From Aquabacterium sp. A7-Y (GTDB lineage: Bacteria > Pseudomonadota > Gammaproteobacteria > Burkholderiales > Burkholderiaceae_C): 64,000 bases of DNA. The translations under genes and the position numbers were made by a program. Positions 9,173 through 17,943 of the stretch are shown in pieces; position 1 is the first letter of the stretch, and each line of letters opens with the position of its first letter. Under the pieces are notes generated by a model, which did no database searches, was not told the DNA's origin, and saw only the letters and a list, made by a program, of their open reading frames with translations. The stretch lies in contig NZ_JAPFBW010000016.1 of assembly GCF_026153205.1 (NCBI RefSeq), forward strand, positions 1 to 64,000, in the 5' to 3' direction.

Positions 9173-10399
9173 TTATTGGGGGTGGACAGCGGCGACTGCC
9201 TCGACGCGGGCCTGGTGGATGACCTCGGCGATCTGGGGCCCCTGCAGGCCGCGGGCCAATGCAGCCTCGGCGAGCTCAGCCGTGGAGACCGAGCGGGCTG
9301 CCTCCAGCGCCGCGAGCAAGCGCTCGCGTTGCGGATAGGCCTGCTGCTCCAGGCCGAGGCGGCCGCGCGCGTCGCACTCGCACGCCAGCAGCGCATCGGC
9401 GAAACGCTGGGGCTTGCGCAGCGCGTCGCAGCGTTCCAACAACCGCACCAGCGCGGCCGGGCCGGACTCCTCGCTGCGGTGGATATTGCCGTGCTCGCGC
9501 GCCACCACCTCGGCCAGCTCGCGGCATTCGTTCGGCACGCGCAGGCGCTGGCAAAGCTCGCGCAGCAGCTCGACGCTGCGAGCTTCGTGCCCGAGGTGGC
9601 GCGGCAGCATCTCCGCAGGCGTCGTGCCTTTTCCCAAATCGTGCGCAAGGCACGCAAATCGCACCGGCAGGTTTGTTTGTAAGCGCGCGCTCGTGTCGAG
9701 CACCATCATCAGGTGCATGCCAGTGTCCACCTCCGGGTGGAGGTCGACACGCTGGGGCACGCCCCAGAGCCGGTCGACCTCGGGCAGGACGCGCTGCAGC
9801 GCACCGCAGCTGCGCAGCACCTCGAACATGCGCGACGGGCGCGCCTCCATCAGCCCGCGGGACAGCTCCTGCCAGACCCGCTCGGGCACCAGGGCGTCAA
9901 CCTCGCCGTCCTCGACCATGCGCCGCATCAGCACCAGGGTTTCGGCGGCCACGTTGAAATCGACAAAACGCGCGGCGAAGCGGGCCAGCCGCAGGATGCG
10001 CACCGGGTCTTCGGTGAAGGCCTCGGAGACGTGGCGCAGCTCGCGCGCCTGCAGGTCGCGCAGGCCGCCGTAGGGGTCAACCAGCTCGCCCTCCTCGGTC
10101 TGAGCCATGGCGTTGATGGTCAGGTCGCGCCGCAGCAGGTCCTGCTCCAGCGTCACGTCGGGGTCGGTGCGGAAGGCGAAACCGTGGTAACCCCGGGCGG
10201 TTTTGCGCTCGGTGCGCGCCAGGGCGTACTCCTCGTGGGTCTGCGGATGCAGGAACACCGGGAAGTCCTTGCCGACGGGCGTGTAGCCGGCCGCCAGCAT
10301 GGCCTCGGGGGTCGCGCCCACCACCACCCAGTCGCGATCCTGCACCGGCAGACCGAGCAAGCGGTCGCGCACCGCACCACCGACCATGTAGACCTTCAT
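9173..10399 (-). CDS. cca: Multifunctional CCA tRNA nucleotidyltransferase
   Basis: Adds or repairs the 3'-terminal CCA of tRNAs using CTP and ATP. 408 residues, close to E. coli Cca. Beginning [23 protein letters not shown], it shows the nucleotidyltransferase GG-x-VRD motif. The [14 protein letters not shown] segment, the [11 protein letters not shown] region and an HD-domain motif ([11 protein letters not shown]) follow, so this is the bacterial form with 2'-phosphohydrolase/phosphatase activity. The start at 10399 was chosen from the conserved N-terminus, because the frame extends upstream without similarity. It is divergent from the PEP-CTERM gene at 10621. Confidence 0.95.
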   Translation of the reverse strand: MKVYMVGGAVRDRLLGLPVQDRDWVVVGATPEAMLAAGYTPVGKDFPVFLHPQTHEEYALARTERKTARGYHGFAFRTDPDVTLEQDLLRRDLTINAMAQTEEGELVDPYGGLRDLQARELRHVSEAFTEDPVRILRLARFAARFVDFNVAAETLVLMRRMVEDGEVDALVPERVWQELSRGLMEARPSRMFEVLRSCGALQRVLPEVDRLWGVPQRVDLHPEVDTGMHLMMVLDTSARLQTNLPVRFACLAHDLGKGTTPAEMLPRHLGHEARSVELLRELCQRLRVPNECRELAEVVAREHGNIHRSEESGPAALVRLLERCDALRKPQRFADALLACECDARGRLGLEQQAYPQRERLLAALEAARSVSTAELAEAALARGLQGPQIAEVIHQARVEAVAAVHPQ

Positions 10400-10620
10400 G
10401 CCGCGAGTGTATCGGCCGCGCTGACGGCGTCGGGCCGTGCCGGATGTAAACGAAATGCGAACAATAGCAAACGACATACCTCTGACAGCGGCGGGGCCCT
10501 GGGCCGCCTGCCCACACCACCCTGAGTAAAAGGACAGGTGCGTAGCGATACCGGATGTCGCAGCGGTGTCGTGCGCGGCCTTCTCGGTCCTCTTCCACCC
10601 CTTGACGGGAGTTCATACAG

Positions 10621-11145
10621 ATGAAAAAACTGCTTCTTGCTGCCACGCTGGGTTTCGGCTTGGGCATGGCGCCGACGGCATTTGCCGGCGTCGACCTGTT
10701 CAACGGAGCCTATGACTTCGACGCCAAGATCTTCAGCACCACGCACTTCACCGACACCTTCGACTTCAACGCGGGCCCCGATGGAGGTCGGCTTGCGTTC
10801 AGTCTCGCGGAGTTGAAACTGGAAGACCATGTCGACATCGACTGGGACGACACCGCGGCGTTTTCGGTGATCGCCGACGATGGAACGGTGCTGTACAGGG
10901 TCGGTGAAAGCGTGCCCATTCAGTACGTGCTCGAGGACGCGCTGGACGTGCCTACCTCGTTCTCCATCGTGCTCAAGGGTGCCGCCATCGGCGAAGGCAC
11001 CGGCCTGTGGAGTCCCGGTCTCAAGGGCTCCTACAGCTTGTCCGTGCTTGCCAGCCCGGTGCCGGAGCCCGAAAGCTATGCACTGATGCTGGCCGGCTTG
11101 GGCATCGTGGGGTATTCCCTGTCGCGGCGGCGCCGCTCGGACTGA
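10621..11145 (+). CDS. FxDxF-type PEP-CTERM protein, copy 1
   Basis: Exported 174-residue protein of the FxDxF PEP-CTERM class. Signal peptide MKKLLLAATLGFGLGMAPTA with cleavage near AFA-G. The mature part has the FTDTFDF motif, a beta-sandwich-like middle with VDIDWDD, and the C-terminal sorting signal VPEPESYALMLAGLGIVGYS followed by RRRR. PEP-CTERM proteins are processed by exosortase and often belong to surface or extracellular-matrix systems. The exosortase gene is not in this window. It is a tandem duplicate of the gene at 11471 and has its own terminator. Confidence 0.9.
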   Translation: MKKLLLAATLGFGLGMAPTAFAGVDLFNGAYDFDAKIFSTTHFTDTFDFNAGPDGGRLAFSLAELKLEDHVDIDWDDTAAFSVIADDGTVLYRVGESVPIQYVLEDALDVPTSFSIVLKGAAIGEGTGLWSPGLKGSYSLSVLASPVPEPESYALMLAGLGIVGYSLSRRRRSD

Positions 11146-11171
11146 CTTGTCGCGCCTTTGCACAAGACTCA

Positions 11172-11195
11172 AGCGGGCCACGGCCCGCTTTTTTT
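11172..11195 (+). terminator. Intrinsic terminator of PEP-CTERM copy 1
   Basis: AGCGGGCC-AC-GGCCCGCT stem followed by a run of T (11189-11195). The same stem core recurs after copy 2 at 12008. Confidence 0.88.
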
Positions 11196-11470
11196 GTGAG
11201 CAGCTTCAAGAGATGGTTAACAACTGAGATACATAGGGAGCCCCCACTTCGGCGGGCACTCCTTTCAAGCCTGAACAGGGCGTCGCCGGAGCCCGTGTCA
11301 CGGCCTGCGCTGGAGCAGTCGGTGTTCCCACTGACCCCCCGGACGCATGGTGTATCTGCCCATTCCGGCTTTCGGTACAACCCCAGACGCAGGGGTTCGG
11401 GCGGCCCTTCGGGCTGGCGGCCCCTGCGAGGTCTCTCCCAAAAAACTCTCACCTCTCTGGAAGTACCACG
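11196..11470 (+). promoter_or_regulatory. Leader region of PEP-CTERM copy 2 with a hairpin
   Basis: No gene is visible in this spacer. GCAGGGG (11389-11395) and CCCCTGC (11421-11427) enclose a GC-rich inner section with complementary GGGC/GCCC parts, giving a structured leader about 45 bp before the ATG at 11471. I cannot match it to a known riboswitch. Confidence 0.3.
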
Positions 11471-11986
11471 ATGAAAAAACTTCTTCTGGCCGCTGCGCTG
11501 GGCCTCGGCCTCGCGACGCAAGCTTTTGCCGCTGTCGATCTGTCCACCGGACCGTACGACTTCGACGCCAAGAAATTCACCAACAACCCCTTCACCGACA
11601 CCTACGAATTCACCGCGGGCGAGGCCGGCGGCCAGGTGTCCTTCAGCCTGATCGAGGTGAAGCTGGCGAACCATGTCGACATCGACTGGGACGACAGCGC
11701 CGCCTTCTCGATCATCGGCGACGACGGATCGGTGCTCTTCCAGGCGGGCGAAACCACGCCCATTCACTACACCTTCGGCGACAGCTTCTCGGTGCCCGCC
11801 TCGTTCTCGATCGTGCTCAAGGGCGCGGCGATCGGCAACGGCATGTCGCCGTGGAACGAGGGCCTGAAGGGGTCCTACAGCCTGTCGGTGATCGCCAACC
11901 CGGTGCCCGAGCCCGAGACCTATGCGCTGATGGTCGCCGGCCTCGGTGTGGTCGGCTACATGTCGCGTCGCCGCCGCCAGCGCTGA
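11471..11986 (+). CDS. FxDxF-type PEP-CTERM protein, copy 2
   Basis: 171-residue paralogue of the preceding gene. Signal peptide MKKLLLAAALGLGLATQAFA, FTDTYEF motif, identical VDIDWDD segment, a shared SFSIVLKGAAIG stretch, and the sorting end VPEPETYALMVAGLGVVGYM plus basic tail. The two proteins align over their whole length with little length difference, so this is a recent or selected tandem duplication. It probably has its own promoter, because a terminator separates the copies. It is likely exported and processed by an exosortase encoded elsewhere. Confidence 0.9.
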   Translation: MKKLLLAAALGLGLATQAFAAVDLSTGPYDFDAKKFTNNPFTDTYEFTAGEAGGQVSFSLIEVKLANHVDIDWDDSAAFSIIGDDGSVLFQAGETTPIHYTFGDSFSVPASFSIVLKGAAIGNGMSPWNEGLKGSYSLSVIANPVPEPETYALMVAGLGVVGYMSRRRRQR

Positions 11987-12007
11987 ACCCAGAGGCGCAG
12001 TGAGTAA

Positions 12008-12035
12008 GAAGCGGGCCGCGGCCCGCTTCCTTTTT
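12008..12035 (+). terminator. Intrinsic terminator of PEP-CTERM copy 2
   Basis: GAAGCGGGCC-GC-GGCCCGCTTC, a 10-bp stem, followed by CTTTTT. It ends transcription before the convergent GST gene, whose stop is at 12045. Confidence 0.88.
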
Positions 12036-12044
12036 GAGCGGCGT

Positions 12045-12728
12045 TCAGCCGCGGGCGCTGCGGTAGGGTTCGTCGAAGTCGAGGAAGTCCTGCTCGGCCA
12101 GGGCCTGCTGCACCCAGGATTGCATCGCCGGCAGTTCGAAGACGGCCTCGACATAGGCCTGAAGCGGAGCCGGCAAGGGCGCGGCGTAGCTGCGGAAGCG
12201 GCTGCACACCGGGGCGAAGTAGGCATCGGCGATCGAGAAGCGGCCGAACAGGAAGGGGCCACCGTGGGTCTGGAGCAGCTCGCTCCACATCTGCACGATG
12301 CGGCCGAGGTCACGCGCGACCTCCGGCTTCGTCGCGAGCACCTCGGCGCCGATCTGGGGCAGTTGCGCCTCGATGTTCATCGGGAAGTGCTGGCGCAAAG
12401 CGCCGAAGCCGGCGTGCATCTCGGCGCAGACGCTGCGCGCCCGTGCCCGCACCTGCCGCTCGGCGGGCCAGAGGCCACGCTCGGGGAATTTCTCGGCCAG
12501 GTATTCGCAGATCGCCAGCGTGTCCCAGACCGCGAAGCCGTCGTCGTCGACGAGCACCGGCACCTTGCCGGTGGGCGTGATCTTCGCGAGCGCCGTCTTG
12601 AAGGGCGAGCCCGCCTCGAAACTGAGGCGGAGCTTCACCTCCTCGAAAGGGATGCCGAAGTGGGTCATCAGCAGCCAGGGACGCAGAGACCAGGACGAAT
12701 AGTTCTTGTTGCCGATGTACAGTTGCAT
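12045..12728 (-). CDS. Glutathione S-transferase family protein
   Basis: Cytosolic GST of 227 residues. The thioredoxin-like N-domain begins MQLYIGNKNYSSWSLRPWLLM, where the Ser of SSWS is the probable glutathione-activating residue. The cis-Pro loop is TGKVPVLVDDDG and the glutathione gamma-Glu site is DTLAICEYLAEKFP. An all-helical C-domain follows (GPFLFGRFSIADAYFAPVCSRF). It conjugates or reduces electrophiles with glutathione; the substrate is unknown. It is followed on the same strand, with 105 bp on its upstream side, by the epimerase-like gene's 3' end, so the two may be co-transcribed. Confidence 0.9.
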   Translation of the reverse strand: MQLYIGNKNYSSWSLRPWLLMTHFGIPFEEVKLRLSFEAGSPFKTALAKITPTGKVPVLVDDDGFAVWDTLAICEYLAEKFPERGLWPAERQVRARARSVCAEMHAGFGALRQHFPMNIEAQLPQIGAEVLATKPEVARDLGRIVQMWSELLQTHGGPFLFGRFSIADAYFAPVCSRFRSYAAPLPAPLQAYVEAVFELPAMQSWVQQALAEQDFLDFDEPYRSARG

Positions 12729-12833
12729 GGAGACCTTCCCTGAGGACGTGGAGAGTGCCCGATGCTAGCGCGGCCTCATGGTTCTCGGCCGCCGGGGGCG
12801 CGCCGATCAGGGCGTACCACGCCGAAAACCGCT

Positions 12834-13793
12834 TCAACCACGGCGCGCGGTCGCTCGCAGCACATAGACCCGACGCCCCAGCCCAGGATCGGCCAGATAG
12901 CGCGGCGCCACGGCCTCCAGCGCAGCCGGCACGATGCCCAGCGCCTCCAGGGCGGGCAGGCGACCGCTCGCGATGTTGTCGACCTGCATCGAAGCGAGAT
13001 TGTCGCGGCTCATCAGCGGCTCGCCGGGCAGCGCCTCGAGCAGCAGGGCCTGCAGCCGGCCCAGCGCCGCCGGCAGCGGCAGGATGCGCCGCTCGTGGCC
13101 GGTCCATTGCCCGGCCAGCCGCACCAGCTCGGCCAAGGTGTAGCTGCGTGGGCCGACGCACTCGTAGACCTGGCCCGCACGCCAGGGCTCGTCGATGCAG
13201 CAGACGACCGCGCGAGCCAGGTCTTCCACCCACACCGGCTGGAAGCGGGCCCCGGCGGCGGCCAGCGGCAGCACCGGAAACCGGCGCTGCAGTCCGGCGA
13301 ACACGGTGAGAAAGCGGTCGCCCTCGCCGAATACCACCGAGGGACGCAGCACGGTGAGCTGCAAGCCCGGCTCGGTACGCAAGGCAGTCTCGCCCGCAGC
13401 CTTGGAGCGCAGGTAGTGCGAAGGCGCGTCGGCCGCCGCGCCGAGCGCGCTGATGTGCACCACCCGGCGCACGCCGGTCTGGCGGCAGGCACGCACCAGC
13501 CGCTCGGGCAAGCCGACATGCACACGCTGGAAGTCGGCCGGGCGGCCCTGCAGGATGCCGACCAGGTTGACCACCACGTCGGCGCCGGCCAGCAGCCGTT
13601 CCAGCTGTGGCGCGTCGAAGACGTCGGCCTGCTCGGTGTCGAGGCCAGGCAGCGGCAGCAGGTGGCGGGCATGACCCAGGCGCCGTGTCGGCACGAGGAT
13701 GCTCACGCTGCCCGGCTGGCGGTCCTCGACGATCTTCTCGCACACATGGGTCCCGATGAAACCGGACCCGCCCAGCACAACGATCTTGCTCAT
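12834..13793 (-). CDS. NAD(P)-dependent epimerase/dehydratase-like protein (NDUFA9-type)
   Basis: Atypical short-chain dehydrogenase of 319 residues. N-terminal Rossmann motif VVLGGSGFIGTHVCEKIV (GxxGFIG), LVGILQGRPADFQRVHVG, HISALGAAADAPSHYLRSKAAGE with the YxxxK pair, and VLRPSVVFGEGDRFLTVFAGL. This series is typical of the complex-I NDUFA9-like group found in Burkholderiales, which bind NAD(P)H and may act on quinone- or lipid-related substrates. Start MSKIVVLGG at 13793. It lies 47 bp after the lytic transglycosylase stop, on the same strand. The exact substrate is unknown. Confidence 0.88.
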   Translation of the reverse strand: MSKIVVLGGSGFIGTHVCEKIVEDRQPGSVSILVPTRRLGHARHLLPLPGLDTEQADVFDAPQLERLLAGADVVVNLVGILQGRPADFQRVHVGLPERLVRACRQTGVRRVVHISALGAAADAPSHYLRSKAAGETALRTEPGLQLTVLRPSVVFGEGDRFLTVFAGLQRRFPVLPLAAAGARFQPVWVEDLARAVVCCIDEPWRAGQVYECVGPRSYTLAELVRLAGQWTGHERRILPLPAALGRLQALLLEALPGEPLMSRDNLASMQVDNIASGRLPALEALGIVPAALEAVAPRYLADPGLGRRVYVLRATARRG

Positions 13794-13840
13794 GTGCACC
13801 TCCGGGGGGGTGAGAGAGTGGTGCCGGCCGGCCCTCCGCG

Positions 13841-15868
13841 TCAGGGCAGGTCGGTCTGCGGGGCCGGCGCGTTGGGGTCGCGCGGGCCGACGGTAGCGCC
13901 CAGCCGGGCCTTCAGCGAAGGCATGCGGCCGGTGATCTGGGCGCCGTAATAGGTGGCGTTCGACAACACTTTCTTCACGTAGTCGCGCGTCTCGGTGAAA
14001 GGGATGGTCTCGACCCAGATCGGGGTCTCCAGCACCCCACCCTCGCGCCAGCGGCGTGGCCGGTTGGGCCCCGCGTTGTAGGCGGCCGCGCCCATGGCCT
14101 GCGAGCCGCCAAGGTCGTCGAGCACCAGCTTCAGGTAGCTGGTCCCCAGGGCGATGTTGGTGTTGCGGTCGGTGATCATGTCGGGGCTGTAGGCCAGTCC
14201 AATGCGCCGCGCGGTCCAGCGCGCCGTGGCCGGCATCAGCTGCATCAGGCCCGAGGCACCGACGTGCGAGCGCGCGTCCATCACGAAGCGCGATTCCTGG
14301 CGCATCAGGCCGTACACATAGGCGGGATCGAGGCCGATCTCGCGGGCCCGCGCCACCACCTCCTGGCGAAACGGCATGGGGAAACGCTGCTCGATGTGGA
14401 ACTCCGCCTGGGTGCGGTCGCTGGTATTGATGCAGCGGTCCCAGATCTCGCGCTCGCAGGCCAATTGCGCCGCCGCCAGCAGCTCGCGGTCGTTCATGCG
14501 CGAGCGGCCGGCGCCGCCGAAGCCCAGGGTCCAGTTCCACTCGCGCACGCCCTCGCCGCGCAGGCCCATGCCGATGAGCTGCAAGGCGCGCGCCAAGCCG
14601 GGATTGCGGCGTGCCGCCTCGCGCTCCTCTTCGGTCAGCGGCGCGGGTCGGGCGGGCAGCATCAGGGGCCGGCCCAGGTCTTCGGTCGCGAGCGCGCCGT
14701 AGAAGTGGTGCTGCCCGGCGATGGACGCCAGCAGCTCGCTGGCTTCAGAACGCAGCTTCTCGCCGTCCTGGGAGTCGCGCGCCAGGGCCTGCAGGGCGCG
14801 TGCCTTCCAATAGACCCAGGTCGGGTCCGCCTGCTCGGTCTCGCCCATCGCATTGATGGCCTGGCTGACCTGCTGCCAGCGGCCGGCACGCAGTGCGGCG
14901 CGTGCCTTCCAGCCCAGCATGTCCTCGGACCATTCGCGTTCACGCGCACCCGAAGAGGCGCGCTGGTAGAACTCGCTGGCACGCGGCGACAAGCGGATGC
15001 CGGCCTGCCGACCGATGGCGGCCCAGGCGAAGGCCGCCAGGTCCTGGGGCAGGCGCTCGGCCCAGCTGCCTTCGAGCTGGGCCGCGGCCGCCTCGGGGTC
15101 GGCAGCGGCGATGCGCACGATGGCCAGGGTCGCGAGCTCGGCCTCGGTGCGGTTGCGCGAGCTGGCCTTGCGGGCCAGGTAACGGGCGGCGTTGTCGTAC
15201 AGCTCGTCGAAACGCCCGGCCGGTTCGGTGCCGATCAGCACGATGGCCTGGCGCGCCGCGTTGCGACGGCCGGCTTCGGCGCTGAGCCTGGCCTTACGCC
15301 AGACGTCGCCGTTGTTCAGCACGCCGGCCTGGTGCAGGGTCAGCGCCATCTGGGAACAGCCGGCGTCGGCCTCGCGCTGCGCCAACCAGGCCGCGCGCGC
15401 CTTGGCGCGCAGGTCCTCGATGCTCTCGCGCTGCGCCAGCACGGCATAGCAGGCGACCTCGCGGTCGTCCTGCATGCGGAACTTGGGGAGCTCGATCAGG
15501 AAGGTCGACCAGTCGTTGCGGCGCCCCAGCTCCAGCAGCCAGTCGTTGCGCAGCCGGTCCTCCACGTAGGTGCCCGGCCAGCGGGCGGCAAAGGCCGAGA
15601 CCTCTTCCGGCGTCGCCTGGGGCAGGCGGTTCATCAGCTCCCAATAGTCGGGCCACATGGCCAGGGGGTGCTGCTGCGCGGCGGCGGCAGCCTTGGTGAC
15701 CGCGAGCCGGCCGGCATCGCGGCGGCGCAGCGCGTCGCGCGCCTCCAGCACCGGGTCGCCCTGGGCCCCGGCACCGGTGGGCAGCGCGGCGATCATCAGG
15801 CCCGCGGCAGCCACGCTGGCGGCCAGGGTGCGTCGATATACTGAATTGAAACTGTTTGCCTTCTTCAT
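13841..15868 (-). CDS. slt: Soluble lytic murein transglycosylase
   Basis: Periplasmic peptidoglycan-cleaving enzyme of 675 residues. It has a signal peptide (RTLAASVAAAGLMIAALPTGAGA), a long alpha-superhelical U-domain and a C-terminal goose-lysozyme-like SLT domain. The catalytic Glu is Glu525 in MRQESRF, followed by GASGLMQLMPATA, TNIALGTSYL and AAYNAGPNRPRRW. It forms 1,6-anhydromuropeptides during cell-wall turnover. The start at 15868 lies only 14 bp from the divergent fau start, so the promoters must sit inside the neighbouring coding sequences. The usual length of Slt70 is similar. Confidence 0.93.
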   Translation of the reverse strand: MKKANSFNSVYRRTLAASVAAAGLMIAALPTGAGAQGDPVLEARDALRRRDAGRLAVTKAAAAAQQHPLAMWPDYWELMNRLPQATPEEVSAFAARWPGTYVEDRLRNDWLLELGRRNDWSTFLIELPKFRMQDDREVACYAVLAQRESIEDLRAKARAAWLAQREADAGCSQMALTLHQAGVLNNGDVWRKARLSAEAGRRNAARQAIVLIGTEPAGRFDELYDNAARYLARKASSRNRTEAELATLAIVRIAAADPEAAAAQLEGSWAERLPQDLAAFAWAAIGRQAGIRLSPRASEFYQRASSGAREREWSEDMLGWKARAALRAGRWQQVSQAINAMGETEQADPTWVYWKARALQALARDSQDGEKLRSEASELLASIAGQHHFYGALATEDLGRPLMLPARPAPLTEEEREAARRNPGLARALQLIGMGLRGEGVREWNWTLGFGGAGRSRMNDRELLAAAQLACEREIWDRCINTSDRTQAEFHIEQRFPMPFRQEVVARAREIGLDPAYVYGLMRQESRFVMDARSHVGASGLMQLMPATARWTARRIGLAYSPDMITDRNTNIALGTSYLKLVLDDLGGSQAMGAAAYNAGPNRPRRWREGGVLETPIWVETIPFTETRDYVKKVLSNATYYGAQITGRMPSLKARLGATVGPRDPNAPAPQTDLP

Positions 15869-15882
15869 CTTTTGTTCGAGAT

Positions 15883-16479
15883 ATGGATAGCTCGGTCCCC
15901 GCGGAACTGATCAAAGACCGTGCAAGCCTGCGCCGCCATTTGCTGGGCGAACGCGAGCGCTGGGCGGCCGGCCTGGCCGGCGCCGGACAATGGCAGGCGC
16001 TGCAGGAAAGGCTGGGGCAGCACCTGCAGGAGGTGCTGCTGATGCTCGAGCCGCAGTTGCTCGGGGTGTACTGGCCAATACGATCCGAATTTAACGCAGC
16101 AGTTGCATTGCAGGCCGACAAAACACTCGCCGCCCTGCCCCTGGCATTGCCTTGGGCGCGCCGCGAACCCCGTGAAATGGAGTACCGGCGCTGGTCGGCG
16201 GGCGCCGCCACCGAGCCGGACGAGTGCGGCATCCCGAGCGTCACCGGCCCACCGGTGGTGCCGGACGTCGTGCTGGTCCCCTGCGTCGGCTACCACCCCG
16301 AGGGCTTCCGGCTCGGCTACGGCGGCGGCTACTTCGACCGGTGGCTGGCCCGCCATCCGCATGTTACGGCGGTCGGCGTGGCGTGGGCTGGCAGCGAGGT
16401 GCGCTTTACGCCGGAGCCGCACGACCTGCCCCTGATGCTGATCGTGACCGAGCAAGGGGTGCTCAGTCCAGCCGGCTGA
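15883..16479 (+). CDS. fau: 5-formyltetrahydrofolate cyclo-ligase
   Basis: Converts 5-formyl-THF to 5,10-methenyl-THF with ATP. 198 residues. The N-terminal basic helix KDRASLRRHLLGERERW, the VYWPIRSEF substrate region and the P-loop-like GYHPEGFRLGYGGGYFDRWLA segment are all present. The ATG at 15883 is the one that keeps the family N-terminus; an in-frame ATG at 15856 lies inside the slt start region. Its 3' end overlaps the convergent LysR gene by 17 bp. In many proteobacteria 6S RNA lies just upstream of this gene; here slt occupies that position. Confidence 0.92.
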   Translation: MDSSVPAELIKDRASLRRHLLGERERWAAGLAGAGQWQALQERLGQHLQEVLLMLEPQLLGVYWPIRSEFNAAVALQADKTLAALPLALPWARREPREMEYRRWSAGAATEPDECGIPSVTGPPVVPDVVLVPCVGYHPEGFRLGYGGGYFDRWLARHPHVTAVGVAWAGSEVRFTPEPHDLPLMLIVTEQGVLSPAG

Positions 16480-17446
16480 GCCCGACGGGCGGCGGCTCAC
16501 CGACGGCTTCGCGTGTCAGCGCTGCCTGGCGCTCGATCCAGTCGCAGAACTGGGCCACCTCCGGCCGTTCCAGCGCGGCGTCCGAAGCGACCAGCCAATA
16601 GACGTGGCGCCCCTGGGCGCGGCCCTCGCGCCCGAAGGGCTCGACCAGTTCCCCCGAGCCGAGCGCCGTCGCCACCAGCGGCAGGCGCGCCAGTGCCACG
16701 CCCTGCCCGGTCAGCGCGGCCTGCACCTGCTGGAAGGTGTAGTTGAAATAGACCCAGCGCTGCGGGACCAGTTCGCCCAGGGCCCGCTCCGCCAGCCAAT
16801 GGCGCCAGCTCAACAGGCCGCTGCTGGGGTGGCCGTCGTCCTCCTCCAGCAGGGTGTGACGGGAGAGATCCTCGGCGCAGTGCAGCGCGGGCCCTTGCCC
16901 GGAGCCAGCGCGTTCCAGCAGCCAGGGGCTGGCCACCGGCGTCAGCACCTCGCCGAAAAGACGACGCGCGCCCGCAGCGACCCGCTGCGGCGGGCAATAG
17001 CGCAGGGCCAGGTCCACCTCGACCCCGTCGACCTCGACGAGCTGGTCGCACGCGCTGACCCGGATGTCCAAGTCCGGCCGCTCACGCTGGAAGGCCTCCA
17101 GCCGGGGGATCAGCCAAAGCGAGGCGAAGGAGGCAAAGGTCGACACGGTGATGGTGCGTCGGGCGCGCGCCCGGCGGATCTGCCGCACGGTGGCATCCAG
17201 CTTGTGCAGCAGCGGCGCCACGGCGCGCAGCAGCGCCGCGCCGGCATTGCTGAGCTCAACGTGCCGGGTGCCGCGGACGAACAGGGGCGCGCCCACGTCC
17301 TGCTCGAGCGACTGGATCTGCCGGCTCACGGCCGACTGGGTGAGGTGCAGCTCTTCTGCCGCCTGCCGGAAATTGAGGTGCCGGGCAACCGCCTCGAAGG
17401 CCCGCAATGTCCCGACGGCCAAAGGCCGCTGGCGAAACGTATTCAT
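16463..17446 (-). CDS. LysR-family transcriptional regulator
   Basis: 327-residue regulator. The N-terminal winged helix-turn-helix (TLRAFEAVARHLNFRQAAEELHLTQSAVSRQIQSLE) is textbook LysR. The effector domain (TITVSTFASFASLWLIPRLEAFQRERPDLDIRV) resembles the GcvA/AmpR group. It is divergent from the DUF2917 gene with a 107-bp shared promoter region, the usual arrangement in which a LysR protein controls its neighbour and itself. The inducer is unknown. Confidence 0.93.
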   Translation of the reverse strand: MNTFRQRPLAVGTLRAFEAVARHLNFRQAAEELHLTQSAVSRQIQSLEQDVGAPLFVRGTRHVELSNAGAALLRAVAPLLHKLDATVRQIRRARARRTITVSTFASFASLWLIPRLEAFQRERPDLDIRVSACDQLVEVDGVEVDLALRYCPPQRVAAGARRLFGEVLTPVASPWLLERAGSGQGPALHCAEDLSRHTLLEEDDGHPSSGLLSWRHWLAERALGELVPQRWVYFNYTFQQVQAALTGQGVALARLPLVATALGSGELVEPFGREGRAQGRHVYWLVASDAALERPEVAQFCDWIERQAALTREAVGEPPPVGLSRLD

Positions 17447-17480
17447 GCGTCAGGGTCATCAATAAAAGGCAACGATCTCA

Positions 17481-17510
17481 TTGGACGAGTCTCCGGGTGA
17501 ACCCTAGGAT
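17481..17510 (+). promoter_or_regulatory. Predicted sigma-70 promoter for the DUF2917 gene
   Basis: TTGGAC (17481-17486) and TAGGAT (17505-17510) with an 18-bp spacer, 43 bp upstream of the ATG at 17554 and reading toward it. It lies in the LysR/DUF2917 divergent interval. Confidence 0.4.
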
Positions 17511-17553
17511 TACATCTATCGACGCACTCGCTCGCAGCAGAAGGAGCCGTATC

Positions 17554-17943
17554 ATGGACCGCAGCATCCCCAGCACACTCATGCCCGATCGGCAACAATC
17601 CGCTCGGGCAGTATGGTCAATTGAGCCGGGGCGGTCAATCACGCTCCGAGCCAGCGAACCGGCGGTGTTGAAGGTGTTCTCCGGCCGGCTGTGGGCCACC
17701 GGGGACGGGCAGCCGAACCACTTCGCCGAAGATCTGGTGCTGGACGAGGGCGAGGAGCTGCTGCTGCAGGCCGGCGAGGCGGTGGTGGTCGAGGGCTGGC
17801 CCAGCGCGCGTTTCGAGATGGCGCTGACGGCGCCCCAATTCCGGGCCCCGCGGCCGCAGCTGCGCAGCCCCGGTCCGATGTTGAGGGCGCTCAGCGAGTG
17901 GTGGAACGCTTCCGAGCGGACCCGGACGAACGCTTCCCACTGA
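17554..17943 (+). CDS. DUF2917 domain protein
   Basis: 129-residue small cytosolic protein. The core (WSIEPGRSITLRASEPAVLKVFSGRLWATGDG, then DLVLDEGEELLLQAGEAVVVEGW) is a short cupin-like beta domain matching DUF2917 of Burkholderiales. Start at 17554 follows AAGGAG at good spacing; the open frame upstream crosses the LysR gene and is not coding. It is probably under LysR control because of the divergent layout. Its last 53 bp overlap the convergent TfoX gene. Function unknown. Confidence 0.8.
   Translation: MDRSIPSTLMPDRQQSARAVWSIEPGRSITLRASEPAVLKVFSGRLWATGDGQPNHFAEDLVLDEGEELLLQAGEAVVVEGWPSARFEMALTAPQFRAPRPQLRSPGPMLRALSEWWNASERTRTNASH

Noticed and set aside
15700-15900. 6S RNA before fau
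   Set aside because: In many proteobacteria 6S RNA precedes this gene, but here slt coding starts 14 bp away and no 6S-like fold is visible.
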